The position numbers and the translations under genes were made by a program. From Dolomedes plantarius (taxonomy: Eukaryota > Arthropoda > Arachnida > Araneae > Dolomedidae), in assembly GCA_907164885.2 (NCBI GenBank), contig OU015496.1, positions 135,335,820 through 135,399,819 of the forward strand: a stretch of 64,000 nt of DNA, given 5' to 3'. This document shows positions 1 to 12,121 of this stretch, in pieces. A model generated the notes under the pieces. It was not told where the DNA came from. It saw only the letters and a list, made by a program, of their open reading frames with translations, and ran no database searches. The stretch's first letter is position 1, and every line of letters starts with the position of its first letter.

Positions 1-99
1 CTTAGAACTTTAATGTTTTTAACTGGTCTTTAGGCATTTTGGTAGTTCTTTTTATCGTATCTTGTTTTTCCTTTTTTGTTGTCCTGTGTTTTGATATTT

Positions 100-172
100 T
101 TTCAACGTTGGGTGAGTGGCCAGACTTGTATGGATAAAGTTCCAGTCGGCCATATGTAACAACAACAACAGC
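100..172 (+). repeat. SINE 3' tail fragment with CAA repeat
   Basis: The stretch resembles the last part of the full-length SINE at 14388-14716: a TATGGA block, a GTTCC/GGCC block, then AACAACAACAACA. Only the tail is recognisable and no head with Pol III boxes is visible in the bases before it. The identification rests on the short shared blocks and the CAA tail. Confidence 0.4.
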
Positions 173-199
173 ATCTAAAACTTCAAACATGAAATTTTA

Positions 200-686
200 T
201 CTATACTTATATATAAAGAGAGAGCGATTTTGTACGTGGAGGGTAATCTTCAGAACCACTGTACCTATTTGAAAAATTCTTTCACTGTTTGAAAGGTACA
301 TTATTCCAGATGGACATAGGCTATATATTATGTATATCTAATCAGTAGAAATAAAGTTAGGGGTTTAATCCTAACAATCTCCATTGTTACCGCTACTGTC
401 CTCTACCGCTTTTTGTTCCGAAGATTTCAACGATCCTTTTCAATTATCTTGGTGCTATCGCGGTGGGCTTCTGTTCTGACGCTAGCGGTTCGAACCTATC
501 CGTTCTCCTGCACGCCTTTTTCTTTAAAAAAATTTATTTTAATTATTAACTAACATAAAATTAATTTAAGGTATTATTTAGGTTATTATTAAGGTAAAAA
601 AATATTTACAATTTATTGGCTATCAACTGGAAATTTATTGGTATAATATTTTGTTCAACCCGGACAAAGTCGGGACGGGCCGCTAG
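200..686 (+). mobile_element. Non-autonomous Helitron, family A, copy 1
   Basis: The element begins TCTATACTTATATATAAAG after an A and ends CCGCTAG before a T, as expected for Helitron insertion between A and T without target duplication. A small hairpin (CCCGGAC / GTCGGG around AAA) lies about 10 bases before the final CTAG. It is 487 bp, non-coding, and nearly identical to 9285-9764. Inside it, an A-box-like run at 450-466 and a perfect B box GGTTCGAACC at 487-496 look like a captured tRNA/SINE Pol III promoter. Confidence 0.8.
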
Positions 687-769
687 TGTATAATAAAGCT
701 GAAAGTAACAAAATTTGGCACTAAATCATACAGCAAGTTTAAAACATACAGCAAAACAGTAAGATTAAT

Positions 770-1960
770 CGTATTTAATAAAAATTTTAAATGGGTAAAA
801 TAGATAAATTTAAAATCGTCTCTGACATAAAAGTTTAAAATAGGTAAATATAAAATTTATCCACACAAACATCATGTCTTTCACAAGTCAAACATTTAAA
901 TTGAGTAAACAGTTATTTTTTCCGTAAATACCTAATCAGTGCTGTAAAGTTCGGCGAGACAATAACATTTAAAACCAACAAATCCCATAAAACATTACGA
1001 TCAGAAAAAAAAAACTTAAACAAGGAAACACATTTAATTTGAGATGTTGACAACGGTACCCATAAAACGAATTATGAGTCGAAATATATTTGTACAGATA
1101 CTTTTCTCAGAATGCAACATTTCCAAACCAGTGGGGACATAAAAGAGGTCGCTCAGAAAACCATGGCCTTAAATGCAATAGCCGTGAATTATTTACTTTC
1201 ACTACACGTTTCTAAAAGCAGTATAACGCGAAAATAAAATGCAAAACGCTGAAACTTACTAACGGAAGCAAAATAATGCACCTACTGGGTATAAATAAAG
1301 CATTTCTCTCTTGATATAATACTACCTATGACTGTAAGAAACATTTCGCATGCAAAGTAACAACGTTGTAGTTAAACGGAAGTGGATAATGGATATGCGC
1401 GATAATGGGGTAAAAACTAAAATTGCGATTATGAACCATACATCCTTCGTGGGTTACTTTCTAATTTATTAAAGGAACTGAATTTTAAATGGGATCTCCT
1501 CGAAATACGTCGGAAATGGTGGAATTATAAATTGCACGTTTGAAATGGAATGGTTTCGAAATGAAAATCTCTAATTTTCTTCGAGCTAAGAGAATCCCGG
1601 TCGTGACTTATGCTTCACTTTTCTTATCAGTTACTTAGTTCAAGGAAATTTATATTTTCAGCGAGGGGGATAAATGCTTGAATGGTATTCCCTTCCAAAA
1701 AAGATTTTCAGATAATTTTTTTTTTTAGACGTTATGAATATGGGTGGATGTGAACATTGGGCTAAATATTTAATATAATATGTAGTACTGATTTCTATTT
1801 GAATATATAGAGGCGTATGCAGATTAATGTTTTTTTTTCTAGCAGTGGCACATGTAATAAAATCAATCAGAAGCGTGTAACATCACACTGCACTAAAAGC
1901 ATAGGAGTAGAAAATAGATAAAAATTAAAAAGATTAAATCTAAAACTGTCAGTGGGTGTT
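770..1960. repeat. Tandem segmental duplication, copy A (left part)
   Basis: This non-coding segment aligns along its length with 4985-6120, by eye about 80% identical with small indels; shared landmarks include a run reading ACTGGGTATAAATAAA and GTGGATAATGGATATGCGCG. The copy resumes at 4527-4895, so the original unit was about 1.5 kb and was later opened by the (TA)n/Helitron/pogo-like insertion at 1961-4526. No conserved reading frame was found in either copy. Confidence 0.8.
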
Positions 1961-1967
1961 TAAAATG

Positions 1968-1980
1968 ATAATATATATAT

Positions 1981-2061
<81 letters not shown>
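1968..2061. repeat. (TA)n microsatellite
   Basis: Nearly pure TA dinucleotide repeat with a single CATACATA interruption near its start. It forms the junction between duplication copy A and the family B Helitron. Its six-frame translations (alternating Ile/Tyr) are not genes. Confidence 0.95.
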
Positions 2062-2069
<8 letters not shown>

Positions 2070-2254
2070 TACAACGGTCAATGTATGCAACTAATCGGTA
2101 TGTTTAATATCCATAAAGCATACTATTTTGAATTATTTTTTTAAAAACAATCTCAATTAGTCTAGTGGTTAAATTTTATCTTTTACTGTATTTTAATATT
2201 TTTTTGTCAATTTATTTCGTTGTTATACACGTGACGCAAAATTAATTTAAAGTA

Positions 2255-3761
2255 CAGGAGAGGAGGATATTATGAAATAGTCGGGTAATATGGAATACCG
2301 AGGTTTCGGCTCTGTTTGGTGCAGCAATCACGTGGGAATACCATGAACTACTCAAGAAAGACTCCCATGATGCAGTGCACTGAGAGTTGACCGCTTGTTG
2401 TTGTCATACCACTCGGTACAGAGCAAAGTGCGTTTTGAGATTTTCAAGAGTTTCTGCAGGTAAGTTTTCAATCATTTTAACCTACTAGTAAACGTGTCAC
2501 TTGAACATTGATGTTAAGCATAATGTACACTAAAAGAATTGTAGTTTGTTATACCGTGGTCATTTGTTAGCTGACAATGTTTTGTTCATCAGTTTTAAGG
2601 TTCATTTTTCATGATGCCGTGTCGGGTATTATGGAATACTAGGTATTCCATAATCCTCTTAGAGGTATGAAAGCTGGATTTTCTATAATAACTTACTCCC
2701 CATATAAAAAAAAGATTTAGAGGATGAACTGAAAGAAAAGGACATTAAGAAGGAACCAGAAGCTTCAAAACAACCAAAGAAACCGAACATTCAAAGACCC
2801 CCTGTTAAGAACTTAGACCGACCTTCTAGTCCTAAACCTACTAGGGATGACTCCAGTGTTAGCAGCGATGAATCTTCCCATTCTGATGTATCACCTGTAA
2901 TAGACTTCATGTCATCAACTAAAGAACCGGAAAACAAAGGCGCTGAATGTATCTTCTGTAACGGAAAATTCTTCGAAGATCAAATGGTGCATTCACATTG
3001 GACAGAGTTCTCTCCCCCGACTCCTGTCATACATTAGTCACGGTAACATTAGACATGGTATTTAGAACCACCCCCATTCCAATGAACACGTGTCTTCCAG
3101 ATATTCCCCCATTTAGAACCCCCCCCCCCATTCAAGCCGCCAAAGTCTTCGTGTTTCTTGATCTAGTGTCCCCCGCCCCCACTGTCACCATTTGACCCCC
3201 GGGACCACGAGTTCGCCTTTGATCCTATGCATACGGACCGCTAGAGGAGGAGATCAGCGCAGATACAGAGTACAGAAAGAACATTAATCACTGGTAGATG
3301 CAGAGAGCGCTGTGCCAGTCTGTATGCGCTAAAAGAGGGGATATTTGGATTCAATGCTTCATCTGTTCTCTGTGGGCTCACCTTGACTGTACCAGAACAG
3401 ATAAAGAAGATTATATCTGTGACTTTTGTAAACAGACTAGAAGCAGAAATGACTTACAAATAATCATAAAAATATGGTTTTTATAGTTAAAAATAACTAT
3501 GTTTTATGAAGTCTAATTAGTTTTTCAATAGTTTAAACCACCTATTCCATATTACAAGACTATTTCACTTTACCTCCATTTGTAACTTTTTTTTAAAATA
3601 ATTTTTTTATAACAACAAAATAAATAGTATTTTTTACAAGTGACAGTTCATTACAATTAGTTATAGTATGTACCCATGATGAATTTGGGGATTATTATTA
3701 AAAAACCAGTAAAGTTATTTTTAGAAATGTAAATGGTATTCCATAATACTCTCCTCTCCTG
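2255..3761 (+). mobile_element. Pogo-like DNA transposon with CAGGAGAGGAG ends
   Basis: The terminal inverted repeats begin CAGGAGAGGAG and match at 22 of 25 positions. The flanks are TA on the left and CA on the right; the empty site in the Helitron copy at 13.9 kb reads TA, so a TA target duplication with one later mutation is likely. The motif TATGGAATACC recurs near both ends and as a perfect internal palindrome (2628-2639 / 2643-2654), which may be transposase binding sites. A 5' exon ends in a consensus donor at 2461 (CAG/GTAAGT). Only the C-terminal tail of a transposase remains, so the copy cannot move itself. Confidence 0.75.
2714..3486 (+). pseudogene. Transposase C-terminal tail with split PHD finger
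   Basis: Codons from 2714 encode a Lys/Glu/Ser/Pro-rich linker followed by the first zinc-ligand pair (ECIFC, near 2946-2963). A 347 bp GC-rich stretch (about 2984-3330, with a C10 run) then intervenes, and from 3331, in another frame, the remaining ligands appear: IQCFIC, the HLDC pair and YICDFC. Together this is the Cys4-His-Cys3 order of a PHD finger, found at the C-terminus of many arthropod pogo/Tigger-type DDE transposases. No DDE catalytic core is present. The inserted stretch breaks the finger between its first and second ligand pairs. A small PHD host gene is an alternative, but the enclosing inverted repeats argue for a transposon. Confidence 0.65.
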
Positions 3762-4139
3762 CATCACAAAAATAAAAGAAACCCCGTGATCAGCATTTAA
3801 TAAATTAAATTCTAAAAATCAATCTTTAAAAATTCACCAAAAATCAGAAAATGGAGGTAAAGATTCGAAAAAGATTTAATTTTAAAGGAATTTTAATTAT
3901 CTGTCTAGTAATATAAACTTTCTAACCTTCAAATTATTATTTCGATTGCAAACTTTAAAGAATGTTACAAAAACAGCTTAAAAATTTAATTTTAAAAGAT
4001 CTAAGAATTTTTCAAAAATCTTTCTTAGTGCACCCCTACACTATAAGAAGTATCGCCACGCAAAATTTCAGCCATTTTGGTCCAGCGGTTTGGTATCTAC
4101 CTTATATGTCAGTCAGTCCGTGAGTCTGTTACGGAACTG

Positions 4140-4895
<756 letters not shown>

Positions 4896-4984
4896 TAAAA
4901 CATATTTTTAGGTTTCAGGAAGCTCAAATAAACAAAATTATACTCAATAGTATGTCAGATACTACTTTCTTTAAAACATAAGTA

Positions 4985-6460
4985 AAAAAGTAAGATTAGT
5001 TCTCTTTTAGAAGAGTTTTAAATATGTAAAAAAAACTAACCACACAAATAATATGCCTTTCAAAGGTAATATATATAAAGGGAGTAAATAATACATACAT
5101 TTAAAAAATTGTTCGAAAATATCTAGTCAGTTCCGTACATCTCTGCAAGACAACAACGTTTAAAACCAAGAAATCACATGAAATTTTACGATCAGAACAA
5201 AAACCTTAAAGATGGAAACACATTTAATTTGCGATGTTGACAACACTACCTATAAAACGAATTACGAGTCCGAATATGCTTGCGCAGATACTTTTCTTAA
5301 AATGAAACATTTCTAACCCAGTGGGTACATAAAGAAGGTCACAAGGAAATCCATGGCCATGAATGAAATTCGCCGGGAGTTATTTACCTTCACGACACTT
5401 TTCTAAAAGGCATATCGCGAAAAGAAAATCCAAAACGCTGAAACTTACTAACCGAAGCAAAATAATGCACCCACTGGGTATAAATAAAACATTTCTCTCT
5501 TAGCATAATACTACCTGTGACTGCAAGAAATATTGAGTATGCAAAGTAATAAAGTTGTAGTAGGTTAACGGAAGTGGATAATGGATATGCGCGACAACAG
5601 GGTAAAAACTAAAAATGTGATTATGAACCATACGTTCTTAGCGGGATACATTCTAATTTATTAAAGGAACTGAATTTTAAATTGGATATCCACGATGAAC
5701 GTCGGAAGTCGGTGGTAATATAAAATGCACGTTTGAAATGGAATCGTTTTGGAATGAAAATCTCTAATTTTCTCCGAGCTAAGAGAGTGTCGGTAGTGAC
5801 TTATGCGCTAGCTTTCTTACCATCTACTTATTTCGAGAAAATTTATATTTTCCGTTAGGGTGGTAAGTGCTTGGACGGTATTTCCTCCTAGAAAATATGA
5901 ATGGTGGGAGCATTTAACATTTAATATGTTTTGTAATACGGATTGCTGTGTGGATATATAGACACCTATGCAGATAATTAAGTACATATTTTTTCCTATC
6001 GAAAGCATTGTTATAAAATATTTCAGCCGTGTGTACAAACACACAGCACGAAAAGCAAAAGAGAATAAAATACATTAAAAATTAAAAATATTACACCTAA
6101 AACTATCAACGGAGGACACAAAGGATTTAAAAATATTAATTTAAAATTTTGAAAATTGTAACTAAAAGTATTGTCATCCAGTCTGAATAACCCAGAGTCG
6201 ATACTTAGCTTGTTAGTACGTATCACAGATGTTTCTTGACAATACAGGGCATTCCTTTGTGTGTAAATCATCCACCCACACACCCCAAAATGCAGTTTTC
6301 TGCTAGGAAAATTTGGGTTCGGAAAAGGTTCTTAGCCAAAGAGTCATGGTCAAATAGCAGCTTTTAGGCTATAACAACATATCATCTTAAAAAGTTTGAT
6401 ATTTTAGCCAAAGTTTTCTTCCAACTTTAGTCTTTCCTTAGTTCCAAATAATAGTTAAAT
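4985..6460. repeat. Tandem segmental duplication, copy B
   Basis: Uninterrupted second copy of the ~1.5 kb unit seen at 770-1960 plus 4527-4895. It is AT-rich with no convincing reading frame. Being continuous, it shows what copy A looked like before the 2.6 kb insertion. Confidence 0.8.
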
Positions 6461-8033
6461 ATATACATGCAGGAGTCCAAATTTGATTATGCACTCACAA
6501 AATATGCAGTCTATTGAAAACTTTCCAGTGAAATATTGTGAAATTAGACCAAATTTTTATAAACTTTTTGGAGTGTAGCATCTTAACCAGGTAGTACTTA
6601 TAAATACATTAGAATTTTAATACACTTCAAAGTGAAATATTGGTAAGAAATATGGGAAAAAATGATGTGTAATGAAAGCAAATCAATAAAAATTAGATCA
6701 TTTTTTAAAGTTAAAAAGATGTATGTTTATTTCTAATCCTTACACTAGTATCACAACGGGATTTCATACCATTAATTAAAATATAAATTAATTAAAACTT
6801 GAGACAGTGGGATTCATCGTCCATTAAAAGTAAATGTCTAAAATTGTCCAACTGTTTCTAAAAATATGTAGGATATCCTAATTAATTTAAATATAATGGA
6901 AATGTTGCTTGAAGATCTGGACCAAGGGATAAATTTGAGTTCGTCCTCTTAAGATCAATATATGTCTTGAATGGTACGTTTTTGTAGGCAGTTAACAGTA
7001 AGGCGGCTTCTCTTGGGAACTTGTATCAGTCAATGGTACAAGTGGTTTAAATAGCTGTAAACATTTGTAAATATTCTTCTTTTATCATTGATTAGTTTAT
7101 ATTATGTTAATACCGTTCATCAACCATAACTGAACGTTATATTTCAATATGTAACCATTTGGCGATGTTTCCGAAGATTTTTGCAAACTTAGCGACTAGT
7201 TTGACGAGTTTAATGTCACATTTAGCGACTTTTGGCGACATTTTGCGTGTCCGGAGAACCAATCAGATTTCGTCCTATGTTGCTTGGTTTTGAGAACCGT
7301 TATTGTGCCTCAATGTATTGTGTCGAATGTGAAGTCTTATAGGTGAACTTCACTGTAGGTCCTAGGGGATCGTATATTATATTTTTCATCTATTTGAGTC
7401 TAAAGAAGTAAATAAGCTTGTGTCGCTCTCATCTGAAATCGCCACTTTCAAATATCGGAGAACGGCATACGATACAATATGTTTTGAGTAAGTACACACA
7501 TCCTCTTCAGAAAGACCTCTAAACTTGGTAAGCTGTCATTTGATTATGGGTAACCTCCGATTCCGGGAGACATGTCTGAAGTCGAGCCAACTACTATATG
7601 TTTCTGTAACCATTTGCGAAGAGTCGAAATTCAGCGTAAATACCTACGCTCGGAATGTGCGTGTGTGTGTATAATAAAGAACTTTAAATTATTGTGCTAA
7701 ACTCGGAGAATGTTTTCGAAACGTCACAGTTCGTAACGACACATTGTGGGGCCACACGTGTGTTCATAACAGATTCTTTGACTGCCAAAAGAATCGTGAT
7801 AACGCAGTCACAGAGCCCTCTTGAGGCTTATTACAGGTGCCTTTGGCTTTGATTTAGAATATTTCAAGCGATAGCTTACTTCATTATAAGTGTCAAGTAC
7901 TAACAATTTCAGGTATACATTTGGGGATTTTGGAAGGTATTTTAAAGCCCAAATAACACGTGACCTTACCAAAACAACAACAACAAAGAAAGAAATAGTA
8001 ATTTTCCGTTTTCAGCTCAAGCTACCAGATAAT
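6461..8033. other. AT-rich non-coding DNA, nothing recognised
   Basis: I see no transposon terminus, tRNA, or reading frame with family resemblance here. A short (GT)n run near 7660 and an ACAACAACAACAA run near 7975 are the only notable simple sequences. Confidence 0.6.
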
Positions 8034-9045
8034 TAATTTATCCCAAAGCTCTCTTACTCCCAGAGACTTATGGTCAGATGGCTGAAAATAAATCGTTGGA
8101 ACAGACTCCGAATGAACCATGAAATCAGTGACGTCAGACTATGACGATTAATGATTTGGCCGCTACCTATTGGATACACGATGATCTTTCGGGACAATCC
8201 TACGTCCTCATCAAGCGTCGAGTCTCCCCGAGGCCCAAGAATACTCGAATTTGATATAATTTTAAAATCCCGGGAAGCACGAGGCAATTTGGGCTTCGAC
8301 ACGTCCGCAATCTAGGCGATACCACCGTATAGCGCAAATATATAAACGCCACCGTATAACGTCATAACGCTAAAGACTTCTTAAAAGTCCTTTCTGAAAC
8401 CTTTCTTTTCTCTTATACTTGTATGCACTGTCAAATGTATCCCGAAAATGGTCAAGTGAGCTTCAATTTAAAATCATTCGGGAAAGCGATGACGTCTAAA
8501 ATTCCGCAGTACGAGTTTATAGTTTTTTCAGCTCCCTAGTAGCACAAAATTGTGCTACTTTAATTTATCCTAAAGCTCTCTCACTCCCACGGACTTATAG
8601 CCAGCTGCCGAAAATAAACCATCGGCGCAGGCTCTGAATGAACTATGAAAGCAGTGATGTCAGACTATGGCCACTACCGTTTTGTTCGCTACCGTTCGGA
8701 AAAAAGACTTAACTTTCGGGACAATCCCACATCCCCCTCATGCGTCGGGTATCCTAAAGGCCCAGTAATACTCGAATTCGCTATATTTTTAAAATCCCGG
8801 GGAGCACGAGGCGATTGGGGATTCGACACGTCCGCGATCTAGACGATACCGCCGTATGAGGTCATAAAGCTAAAAACTTCATGAAAGTCCTTTCAGAAAC
8901 CTTTCTTTTCTCTTATACTTGTACTCACTGCCAAAGGTATCCCGAAAACGGTCAAGGGGGCTTCAGTGTAAAATTATTTCTGAAAGCGATGACATCAGAT
9001 ATTCCGCCGTACGAATTTATAGTTTTTTTCGACACCCTAGTAGCA
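8034..9045. repeat. Direct tandem duplication of a ~500 bp unit
   Basis: Units 8034-8545 and 8561-9045 share the start TAATTTATCC(C/T)AAAGCTCTCT, the CTTTCGGGACAATCC block and the AAATCCCGGG.AGCACGAGGC block. They are separated by a small perfect hairpin (8538-8559: AGTAGCACAA, AA, TTGTGCTACT). The GC content is above that of the surroundings. No stop-free frame is kept in both units, so this looks like an old non-coding repeat. Confidence 0.75.
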
Positions 9046-9284
9046 AAAAAATAGCGCCACAGGCGACGATAAATGAAAATTCCAGAAACTTTGAATGAAA
9101 CGTGTGAAAGTGACTCAGTATAGTTCGGAAAATAATACTCTTTTGTACATTTTTATATGTAATTTGTTATGGAAACATACTGTGCGCTATTGTGATAGAT
9201 CTAGTAGTCTAAAATCGTATGTTTGTGGTAGGAAAATGAGAGTTACAATACTCAGAATGTTAGTAAATGGCATAACTTCAGAAA

Positions 9285-9764
9285 TCTATACTTATATATA
9301 AAGAGAGAGCGATTTTGTACGTGGAGGGTAATCTTCAGAACCACTGTACCTATTTGAAAAATTCTTTCACTGTTTGAAAGATACAGTATTCCAGATGGAC
9401 ATAGGCTATATATTATGTATATCTGATCAGTAGAAATAAAGTTAGGGGCTTCATCCTAACAATCTCCATTGTTTCCGCTACTGTCTTCTACCGCTTTTTG
9501 TTCCAAAGATTTCAACGATCCTTGTCGTGGTGCTATTGCGGTGCGCTTCTGTTCTGACGCTAGCGGTTCGAACCTAGCCGTTCTCCGGCACGCCTTTTTC
9601 TTTTAAAAAATTTATTTTAATTATTAACTAACATAAAATTAATTTAAGGTATTATTTAGGTTATTATTAAAGTAAAAAAAGATTTACAATTTATTGGCTA
9701 TCAACTGGAAATTTATTGGTATAATATTTTGTTCAACCCGGACAAAGTCGGGACGGGCCGCTAG
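9285..9764 (+). mobile_element. Non-autonomous Helitron, family A, copy 2
   Basis: This 480 bp copy has the same TCTATACTTATATATAAAG start, CCCGGAC/GTCGGG terminal hairpin and GGGCCGCTAG end as 200-686, and sits between A and T. Scattered substitutions and a few small indels separate the copies. The perfect B box is at 9565-9574. Confidence 0.85.
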
Positions 9765-10831
9765 TAATCAATAAAAACACACAATTTTTATAACGAAGAT
9801 CATTGTTTGCCGTGCATTTTTAATATAAAATTCAATAGAAAGTATAATACAAAAGTATACAGAGGGGGGGATTACGCATTTTAGAAACCATAAGCCAAAC
9901 CTTGGGCCTCATCAATTGTCCACTGATAAATAAACGTCAGACACTTGGCACCATTATAAAAGTATTTTTATATCAATAGTTTATAATGCTTTTTAGTCAA
10001 AATTTAACTTTTTTTACAACTTATGTTGTAAATTGATTTTGTCAGCGGAACTAGTAAACTTTTCCCCAATTCTTCAAACTATTTCTGAACAAATATGTAA
10101 ATATGTTTTTTTTGTTGTTTTTTTTTTGTTTTTTTTTCTCCCTTAAACAAAGGAATAATTAATTTGAAAGATTTTCAGTGGAATGAAAAATTCATATTAA
10201 GCACAGTTTAGTTATTAAATTTACTCTTTCGTTTATTTATTTTATGATTCGAAAATTTTAGTATAAATTATAAAATTTTTAGTTTAAAATCAATAGAACT
10301 TTTCTTGCTTTATTTCTGTAAAACGTATCTGTGAATTTTTATTTTATAATCTAACGTTTCTAAGACATAATTTTCTGTGATTTTTAGAGACTAATTTTTG
10401 ACATGGTTATATTAGTTAAATAAATGATTGAATGTTATTAAATAGATATATTTTTATTTCCATTGGCAAGCAATAAACAAAAACAAGAAGATAAAAAGTA
10501 CAACAAGAAAACAAACAAGATAAAAAAAATTCAGTTAGTCTCCTCTAACGAAGCTACCGCGGGTTATTAACTTAGGATTACTTATCGTTACTTACCTCTT
10601 TTGTATGCATATATGTATCTATATATATATATATGTACGTATGCATATATACGCATATATGTAAGTCAAAATTTTGACGCATCTTGGTACTTTTCTGTTT
10701 AACTCATCCAAGCTATAGACCGGGTTTGGCTCACTGCCAAAATTATAACTCGCAAGGAAGTGCAGACGGACGGTTTTAGTGTCTGAAATTTTCTTTCCCG
10801 AAAGACCGTTAGGTAGGAACGTTATCCTACG
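9765..10831. other. AT-rich non-coding DNA with short simple repeats
   Basis: The stretch holds a T-rich run near 10105-10140 and a degenerate TATG/TATA run at about 10605-10665. The last ~130 bases may be the 3' untranslated end of the minus-strand LINE that follows. No gene is visible. Confidence 0.5.
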
Positions 10832-11217
10832 TTAAAAGCCAAACGTAGATGGAAACAGGAAGTAGTAGTTGCACAGTGTTCTTGCCTCCAAATATCTCCT
10901 ACAAAGATTACCTACCAGTGCCGCACAGTTCTGGAGGAGGTAAATGTCCATAACTTGTGGTTCTTCCCAAATAGCGCAGAAAGGAATCTCTAGAATTTTC
11001 AAGAGGCTCAGATGTTTAGCAAAGCAGTCATGACCAATCATGGCTGCTGAATCCTTCTTTCAAAAATCTGGAATGAATGAAGTATTAACAACTCACAACT
11101 TATTAGAATTTCTATCTATTTATTCTTCATAAAACAGGTCCTTCAGTTTCTTCCGCATAAATACCCCTTTTGAATTATATGCGATCGGCCTGCACGAGTT
11201 CTGCATAACTGCAGCAC
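10832..11217 (-). pseudogene. Non-LTR retrotransposon C-terminus (post-RNase H region)
   Basis: Read on the minus strand, 11217 down to about 11115 continues the RNase H frame that starts beyond the LTR insertion and ends at a stop. The frame at 11041-10832 then contains GHDCFAKHL, a degraded Cys/His stretch and RRYLEARTL, which is the arrangement that follows RNase H in many arthropod LINEs (GHD...L, CxxC...HL..C, RYW.AR). Several expected Cys are lost and the two parts are in different frames, so it is a relic. The clade cannot be fixed from this fragment. Confidence 0.6.
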
Positions 11218-11221
11218 CTCT

Positions 11222-11286
11222 TGTACCGTAACTTGGCCAATAAATCACACTTTCACATTAGGAAAGACATCAGGTAGCGTTTTCTT
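11222..11286 (-). repeat. Residual 3' LTR (65 bp)
   Basis: Identical over 65 bp to the end of the 5' LTR at 12903-12967, and followed on the outside by the CTCT target duplication. The upstream part of this LTR was removed by the deletion that joins it to gag. Confidence 0.75.
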
Positions 11287-11741
11287 ACAAGCTTTAGGTA
11301 CAAGCTAATATCGCTTTCTTTTTCATCAAACCTTTGAATCAATTGCCGGAGGTCAACTTTCGAACGGGAGGATTCACTACTAACTGGTCTTGCAACAGTT
11401 CCAAGTCTTAATTTTTCCAATTCAAATTCATGTTTTTTTCTCCTTTTCTGCTCCTCAAATTCTCGTTCTTCTCTCTTTTTCTTCTCCTCAAATTCTCGTT
11501 CTTCTCTCTTTTTCTTCTCCTCAAATTCTCGCTCTTCTCTCCTTTTCTTCTCTTCTTCTCGTTCTTTCCTGCTGTCTATGATTACCGTAAGTTGTTCCAT
11601 GACAAAATCTTCTTCATAATTTTTGCTCTCTATAATCAGGTTCTTGATGTCGGCTATTTTAAATTCAGCCCTTACTTCTAAACCTAATTCTTCAGCTAAA
11701 AGTTTTAGATCTTCTTTCTTTCCTCGACCAAGAAAAGCCAT
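11253..11741 (-). pseudogene. Truncated Gag-like protein with charged coiled-coil repeats
   Basis: The start is the Met beginning MAFLGRGKKEDL. The 162-residue product has a short helical N-terminal module (LLAEELGLEV) and three near-copies of a REEREFEEKKK unit (about residues 65-105) predicted to form a highly charged helix or coiled coil, then ELEKLRLG and a Ser-rich linker. Similar N-termini occur on LTR-retrotransposon polyproteins in spiders (recognition from memory). The reading frame runs out at the deletion junction into LTR sequence, so the last ~10 residues are not native. No zinc knuckle or enzyme domain remains. Confidence 0.6.
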
Positions 11742-12121
11742 ATTTGTAGGCAAATAGCTTCGTAGACTCAAAAAATTTAGGACTATTCAAACAGAAATCG
11801 AAATTACTGGCCGAAATAAAAAATGGCTAACTATAACTTTTGTCACTATCCCAAGTAGAACAACAGTAAATAGATTTACTTAAACTTAAAATAATTAAGT
11901 AAAGCTTTTTTTTTTTATTAAAACGATATAAAATTTCAATTTAAGAAACTGACTTTACTTCTGTTTCAGAAACGTAACTAAAATGATTACTTTGGATTTC
12001 CTTGAAATCAATTATTCATACGTAACATAATATATTTTACACATGCAACACTCAATGCCAATTTCAAAATAATTAACACAATTAAATACACTTATTTAAA
12101 ATATCTAAAATATTTCTATCT

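Noticed and set aside
11390..11681. Plus-strand Phe/Leu/Ser-rich frames that look like membrane proteins
   Set aside because: They are the antisense of the Glu/Lys/Arg-rich coiled-coil part of the minus-strand gag.
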